Shown here one piece after another: positions 6,524 through 10,449 of a stretch of DNA of 10,449 nt (position 1 is the first letter of the stretch; each line of letters opens with the position of its first letter). Below the pieces are notes generated by a model, which saw only the letters and a program-made list of their open reading frames with translations, was not told the DNA's origin and did no database searches. Both the position numbers and the translations under genes were made by a program. This stretch comes from Candidatus Dadabacteria bacterium. GTDB lineage: Bacteria > Desulfobacterota_D > UBA1144 > Nemesobacterales > CSP1-2. Location: positions 1-10,449 of the forward strand of contig JAKEHC010000116.1 in the NCBI GenBank assembly GCA_022615255.1, given 5' to 3'.

Positions 6524-7898
6524 GAGGGACTATTTCGAATTCCTCTAGCTTCCTCCTTAGAGTCAGGCGATTTATGCCAAGAAGCCTAGCAGCCTTTGAC
6601 CTGTTCCATAAACTTGCATAAAGCGCCTCTTCCAAGAGAATCCTTTCAGCTTCTTTAAGTATATGGCTGTAGACATCTCCATTTTTTCCTCTTGAGCGAA
6701 GAAGGTTTTTTACAGCATTTCGAAGTGGATCAGTAAAAGAGGTTTCTTTCGTCTCCTGGAAGGAAATCGGTTTATTTAGGATTAAATCATAAGAGGTTAA
6801 ATAAGGCGTCTTAGTAAAAACGATTGCCTTTCTAATCGTGTTTTCCAACTCCCTGATATTTCCTGGCCAGTCGTATTCCATTAGTTTCTCTAAGAATTTT
6901 TTGCTCACGCCCTTTATATCTTTTCCGGTTTGAGAGCTATAACGACGCGTGAAACATTCTACCAAAAGCGCTGTGTCTTCTTTTCTTTCTCTGAGCGAGG
7001 GGAGATGGATTCTGACGACGTTTATGCGGAAGTAAAGGTCGTCTCTGAATTTTCCCTGACTGACCATCTCTTCTAGGTCCTTATTCGTTGCGGCAATTAC
7101 CCTAATATCTACCTTTATTTCTTTATTGTCTCCCACTCTGCTGAAGGTGCCGTTTTGAAGAACACGCAGCACCTTTGACTGAAGTGTTAGCGACATGTCG
7201 CCGATTTCGTCTAGAAATATTATCCCCCCATCTGCTTCCTCAAATTTACCTGTACGAGATGAAGTTGCCCCTGTAAAGGCGCCCTTTTCATAACCGAATA
7301 GCTCGGCTTCAAGAAGTGCTTCAGGGATTGCGGCGCAGTTTATTACAACGAACGGCTTTTCCCATCTAGTACTGACCTTCCAGATTGATTCAGCTACTAG
7401 GTCCTTTCCTGTTCCGCTCTCCCCTGTGAGTAGGACTGGAACCTCTACTCTGCCAATCTGCCCTATAAGCTTACATACCTCTTGAAGTGTTGGCGAGTTA
7501 CCAACGATCGCACAGGTAACGCTACTCCCTTCAATCTCTCCTGGGAATTTGATCAGGTTACCTTGAAGCTCAGATTTTATACCGAGAGCGCGGCCAACTG
7601 TCTCGAGGATTTTTGGGCGCTCAACAGGTTTAAACATGCAGTCAAACGCACCGAAGGTCATCGATTCAATCAGGTAACGTGACCCTTTTTGAGCTGTAAC
7701 TATTATTATGAATGAATCGTTCTTTAGTTGGTTTAATGCACTTATACCAAGGCTATCGACATCGAGAAGAACAGCATCAGATCCTATAGCGGACTTAATT
7801 TCATCACTTATACTAAGCTCGATACCTTCAGGTAAACTATCTTCTACCTCTTTTATTAGTTTTTGGTCTTTTGATAGTAGGTAAATGTGGCCTATCAT
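6507..7898 (-). CDS. Sigma-54-dependent transcriptional activator, NtrC-type response regulator
   Basis: The 463-residue product has three domains. Residues 1-110 form a receiver-like domain with D46 at the phosphoacceptor position, T68 and K90 (FKP), but the usual N-terminal acidic pair is reduced to S9-K10-D11. Residues about 130-370 form an AAA+ domain with Walker A GESGTGKD (159-166), GAFTGA (206-211), which contacts sigma-54, and Walker B GGIIFLDE (224-231). The end, about 415-458, is a Fis-type helix-turn-helix (SKAARLLGINRLTLRRKL). It therefore activates RNA polymerase-sigma-54 from upstream sites. No histidine kinase lies nearby, so it is an orphan here. It is divergent from the sulfate-assimilation genes, whose leader has a sigma-54 promoter. 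ATG 7896-7898 has only a weak Shine-Dalgarno. Confidence 0.92.
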   Translation of the reverse strand: MIGHIYLLSKDQKLIKEVEDSLPEGIELSISDEIKSAIGSDAVLLDVDSLGISALNQLKNDSFIIIVTAQKGSRYLIESMTFGAFDCMFKPVERPKILETVGRALGIKSELQGNLIKFPGEIEGSSVTCAIVGNSPTLQEVCKLIGQIGRVEVPVLLTGESGTGKDLVAESIWKVSTRWEKPFVVINCAAIPEALLEAELFGYEKGAFTGATSSRTGKFEEADGGIIFLDEIGDMSLTLQSKVLRVLQNGTFSRVGDNKEIKVDIRVIAATNKDLEEMVSQGKFRDDLYFRINVVRIHLPSLRERKEDTALLVECFTRRYSSQTGKDIKGVSKKFLEKLMEYDWPGNIRELENTIRKAIVFTKTPYLTSYDLILNKPISFQETKETSFTDPLRNAVKNLLRSRGKNGDVYSHILKEAERILLEEALYASLWNRSKAARLLGINRLTLRRKLEEFEIVPPKGSP

Positions 7899-7928
7899 GT
7901 CATTCTAATGTTACAAAAATATACAGGC

Positions 7929-7974
7929 TGATTAAAAGATAATCAATAAGACATTTGATTAGTTTTATTAAACT
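7929..7974. promoter_or_regulatory. Candidate enhancer sites for the sigma-54 activator
   Basis: A perfect dyad TGATTA-N5-TAATCA covers 7929-7945, centred about 87 bases before the predicted sigma-54 start near 8024, which is a normal enhancer distance. TGATTA recurs at 7956-7961, and a second dyad, AGTTT-TATT-AAACT, covers 7961-7974. The region is AT-rich, so chance dyads are possible. Confidence 0.35.
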
Positions 7975-7997
7975 CTTGCTATTAAATAATTTTTTTG

Positions 7998-8013
7998 TGG
8001 CATTCTTTTTGCA
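7998..8013 (+). promoter_or_regulatory. Sigma-54 (-24/-12) promoter of the sulfate-assimilation operon
   Basis: TGGCATTCTTTTTGCA has the invariant GG (7999-8000) and GC (8011-8012) exactly ten bases apart, and matches the TGGCAC-N5-TTGCA consensus at nearly all positions. It reads towards the PiT remnant, sat and cysH. The divergent neighbour is a sigma-54 activator, which strengthens the call. Confidence 0.8.
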
Positions 8014-8070
8014 AATTATTAATGTTCTTAACGGATGTTGTTTTTTTTATTTGAATTAAGGAGACATGGG

Positions 8071-8488
8071 ATGGATGTTGCTCTTCCAATTGCAATTATA
8101 TTATCTACTTTTCTTGCCCTAAGCATTGTGGCGAATAACTCCGCTGCATCAATGGCTACTGCCCATGGGCTGGGGTAAGATCCAAAAGAGAGGCTATAAT
8201 TTTAATTGCAGTATTTGCGTTAATTAGGTTATTTGTGGCTGAGGCTACTATTATCTTGGTTTCCTCTGTACTTAGGAATATCGGTTTCACTTGCGGAAAC
8301 CATCACCTCAGGTATCATAGACTTTTCATGCGCAAGTCAGGTATCTTCCGCTAAAGCGAGAAATAATCACGTGCTAGGAATAGCATTTTTTGGTTTTAGT
8401 ACCTTTTTTCACTGTAGTCGCTAGCTATGCTCTCTCATCGCTCTATTTCAATTACGGCATTGCAGCAATGTTAGGTAAAAACATTTAG
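8071..8488 (+). pseudogene. Frameshifted, truncated remnant of a PiT-family phosphate/sulfate permease (CysP-like)
   Basis: A good Shine-Dalgarno (AAGGAGA, 8058-8064) leads into ATG 8071. The first frame gives 35 residues, with ANNSAASMATAHGLG matching the GAND(S/A)A-type N-terminal repeat of PiT permeases, then TAA at 8176. Restoring one base in the G run before it continues as VRSKREAIILIAVFALI from 8175. Near 8275 the frame returns to the first, giving LGISVSLAETITSG, which matches the PiT block with P-V-S-x-T. At the T run 8404-8409 another shift gives TVVASYALSSLYF, ending at TAG 8486-8488. Intact family members are 330 residues or more, so about half is missing. Bacillus CysP is a PiT-type sulfate permease encoded with sat and cysH, so a former sulfate uptake role is likely. 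Confidence 0.7.
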
Positions 8489-8511
8489 TATCTCAAGGAG
8501 ACATTGTTAAA

Positions 8512-9672
8512 ATGGAAGGTTCTATTCTGCCTCATGGGGGTAAGCTTGTAAATAGAATAATCGAAGGAAAAGAAAGAGCAGAGGTGCTAAAAAGAGCAAA
8601 AAGCCTAAAAAGTATATCTGTCTCTCAAAGAATTTTATCAGACCTCGAGCTTATCGCGGTTGGTGCCTTTAGTCCAATTGAGGGGTTTATGGCAAAGGAG
8701 GACTATCAAAGCGTAGTTGAGGATATGAGGCTCAAAAATGGGCTTCCTTGGAGTATTCCACTTACGCTTCCCGTGTCGGAGGATGAGGCATTAACTCTTA
8801 AGGAAGGGGAAGACATATTACTTAAGGACGAATCTCAAAATCCCATTGCCACCTTACATCTTGAAGAAAAGTTTTCATACAATAAAGAAAAAGAGGCAAA
8901 AGAGGTATATAGGACAAATGATGAAGCTCATCCGGGGGTCAGTGTCCTATATGCTCAAGGGGACGTGCTTCTTGGTGGAAGAATAAGCGAGATTAATAAA
9001 CCTGCTTACGTTGAGCTTCCAAAATACAGATTGAATCCGATACAAACAAGAAGAATTTTCAGAGAGAGGAGATGGAGTAGAATCGTTGCATTTCAAACAA
9101 GAAATCCAATACACCGGGCACATGAGTATCTTCAGAAATGCGCCCTTGAGATGGCAGACGGCCTTTTAATTCATCCGATTGTGGGTGAGACAAAAAGTGA
9201 CGATATCCCTGCATTTGTTAGAATAAAATGCTATGAAATTTTAATTGAAAACTACTATCCTAAAGACAGGGTTCTACTGTCTGTTCTTCCTGCTGCTATG
9301 AGATATGCTGGACCCAGAGAGGCTATTTTCCATGCGCTCGTAAGAAAGAATTTTGGTTGTACTCATTTCATCGTTGGACGCGACCATGCAGGGGTTGGGA
9401 ATTACTATGGCACTTATGATGCACATAAGATTTTTGATGAATTTAAACCTGAGGAAATCGGGATAATACCACTCTTTTTCGATCATGCCTTTTATTGCAA
9501 AAGGTGTTCAGCAATGGTTACTACGAAAACCTGCCCTCATCCTGCGGATTTCCATGTTCATTTAAGCGGGACTAAGGTTAGAGAATTACTTAAGAATAAA
9601 CAGAATCTTCCTCTCGAGTTTACAAGACCGGAGGTAGGAAGTATCTTGATGAAGGCTTATGAGAGTATTTAA
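8512..9672 (+). CDS. sat: Sulfate adenylyltransferase (ATP sulfurylase)
   Basis: Sat activates sulfate with ATP to adenosine 5'-phosphosulfate (APS) and pyrophosphate in the cytoplasm. The 386-residue product is the homo-oligomeric type, not the CysD/CysN type, and it lacks a fused APS kinase domain. Active-site blocks are present: QTRNPIHRAHE (195-205), RYAGPREAIFHA (264-275) and GRDHAG (289-294). C329-x2-C332 and C341 resemble the zinc-binding insertion seen in related bacterial and archaeal enzymes, but the fourth ligand is uncertain. ATG 8512 follows AAGGAG (8495-8500) at 11 bases. The gene sits 23 bases after the permease remnant and 88 before cysH, so they probably form one operon. Pairing with an APS reductase of CysH type indicates assimilatory use. 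Confidence 0.95.
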   Translation: MEGSILPHGGKLVNRIIEGKERAEVLKRAKSLKSISVSQRILSDLELIAVGAFSPIEGFMAKEDYQSVVEDMRLKNGLPWSIPLTLPVSEDEALTLKEGEDILLKDESQNPIATLHLEEKFSYNKEKEAKEVYRTNDEAHPGVSVLYAQGDVLLGGRISEINKPAYVELPKYRLNPIQTRRIFRERRWSRIVAFQTRNPIHRAHEYLQKCALEMADGLLIHPIVGETKSDDIPAFVRIKCYEILIENYYPKDRVLLSVLPAAMRYAGPREAIFHALVRKNFGCTHFIVGRDHAGVGNYYGTYDAHKIFDEFKPEEIGIIPLFFDHAFYCKRCSAMVTTKTCPHPADFHVHLSGTKVRELLKNKQNLPLEFTRPEVGSILMKAYESI

Positions 9673-9760
9673 TGCTGTGCAATTTTAAAGCAGGACTGTT
9701 AGATCTGTCATAGTTAAGCTGCAGTTGTAAGTACGAATGGAAAAAGGTAAGGAGGCTAAA

Positions 9761-10449
9761 ATGAATCTTGAAGAAGTTAAGCAATTAAACCAAATATACA
9801 GAACCAAGAGCGCGGAAGAAGTTCTAAGGTGGACACTTGATAATTTCCATCCGAATGTTGCATTAGCATCAAGCTTTGGAGCGGAGGATGTAGTTGTTAT
9901 AGACATGATGGCAAAGATAAATCCAAAAGCTAGGGTTTTTACATTGGATACAGGAAGACTTAACCAAGAAACGTATGATGTGATGGACGAGATCAGAAGT
10001 AAATACCATATTGATATTGAAGTCATGTTTCCAAACCAAGATGAAGTAGAAAAGATGGTTAGAACAAATGGAATGAATCTCTTTTACGAAAGCATTGATA
10101 AAAGAAAGCTATGCTGCGGCGTGCGGAAGGTAAATCCCTTAAACAGAATGTTAGAAACATTAAAGGGATGGATAACCGGCATAAGAAGTGATCAAACCCA
10201 GAATAGATCAGGATCAGATAAATTTGAGCTTGATGCACAGCATAGCGATATCTTAAAGGTAAACCCCATAATAGACTGGAAATGGGAAGAGGTCTTGGAA
10301 TACATCAACAAAAACAAGGTCCCATATAACAAATTGCATGATAAAGGTTACCCAAGCATTGGATGCGAACCCTGCACAAGGGCGATAAAACCCGGCGAGG
10401 ATCTGAGGGCAGGTCGCTGGTGGTGGGAAAACGATCCACAAAAGGAATG
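9761..10449 (+). CDS. cysH: APS reductase of the CysH family with 4Fe-4S cluster ligands, 3' end outside the window
   Basis: The first 229 residues are visible. The enzyme reduces APS to sulfite and AMP using thioredoxin. Family blocks are SSFGAEDVV (38-46), LDTGRL (62-67) and GWITGIRSDQ (136-145). The paired cysteines C118-C119 and C202-x2-C205 are the ligands that mark [4Fe-4S] APS reductases and are absent from E. coli-type PAPS reductases, so APS is the expected substrate and no APS kinase is needed. The reading frame is open to the window edge. The last codon read is Glu, followed by TG, the first two bases of what is probably the catalytic cysteine codon of the C-terminal ECG-x-H motif. 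AAGGAGG (9749-9755) precedes ATG 9761. It follows sat in the same operon. Confidence 0.93.
   Translation, partial: MNLEEVKQLNQIYRTKSAEEVLRWTLDNFHPNVALASSFGAEDVVVIDMMAKINPKARVFTLDTGRLNQETYDVMDEIRSKYHIDIEVMFPNQDEVEKMVRTNGMNLFYESIDKRKLCCGVRKVNPLNRMLETLKGWITGIRSDQTQNRSGSDKFELDAQHSDILKVNPIIDWKWEEVLEYINKNKVPYNKLHDKGYPSIGCEPCTRAIKPGEDLRAGRWWWENDPQKE

Noticed and set aside
8030..8048. Intrinsic terminator or attenuator suggested by the T run in the leader.
   Set aside because: Only a three-base stem (AAC/GTT) precedes the T run, too weak to terminate.
8233..8424. Separate 63-codon gene within the sulfate operon leader.
   Set aside because: Its second half continues the PiT-like pattern begun at 8071 in the same frame, and it lacks its own ribosome binding site. 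It is a segment of the pseudogene.
9685..10026. Minus-strand open frame of 113 codons near the right end.
   Set aside because: It lies opposite the cysH reading frame, which has clear APS reductase motifs and a strong ribosome binding site.
1..10449. CRISPR array, tRNA, rRNA or prophage genes.
   Set aside because: No regularly spaced 25-40 base repeats, no cloverleaf or rRNA-like sequence and no phage protein pattern were seen on either strand.

Overview
The window comes from a moderately AT-rich bacterial chromosome, probably Gram-negative. The clues are a sigma-54 activator with a matching -24/-12 promoter, an exported phosphodiesterase, Shine-Dalgarno-led genes with some TTG and GTG starts, and tightly packed genes. 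The gene mix (sigma-54 activator, CbiR, homo-oligomeric ATP sulfurylase with an iron-sulfur APS reductase) would fit a deltaproteobacterium-like or neighbouring lineage, but no marker fixes the taxon.

Left part, minus strand (177-2939): a small four-helix membrane protein of unknown function, then cobS, a CbiR-like TIM-barrel gene and cobU. CobU activates cobinamide and CobS attaches the lower ligand. CbiR, by family knowledge, cuts the nucleotide loop of existing cobamides. Together they look like a cobamide salvage and remodelling cassette. The gap between cobS and cbiR is almost filled by a repeat with inverted ends, and one end supplies the cobS stop codon. A second short periodic repeat lies beyond cobU.

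Middle, plus strand (3120-6523): ilvD (dihydroxy-acid dehydratase, branched-chain amino acid synthesis) with a good sigma-70-type promoter and a long-range inverted repeat that includes its ribosome binding site; a 97-residue Cys/His-rich protein of unknown function; and a secreted phosphodiesterase of the nucleotide pyrophosphatase type. The last of these converges with, and overlaps by 17 bases, the regulator gene.

Right part (6507-10449): a minus-strand sigma-54-dependent activator (NtrC architecture, receiver with a weakened acidic pocket) is divergent from a plus-strand sulfate-assimilation operon. The intergenic region carries a sigma-54 promoter with exact GG-N10-GC spacing and dyads at enhancer distance. 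Downstream lie a broken PiT-family permease (probably once a CysP-like sulfate permease), sat (ATP sulfurylase) and cysH (4Fe-4S APS reductase). cysH leaves the window two bases into what is probably its catalytic cysteine codon. The main hypothesis is that this activator controls sulfate assimilation through sigma-54, with a decayed transporter now acting as the leader of the operon.
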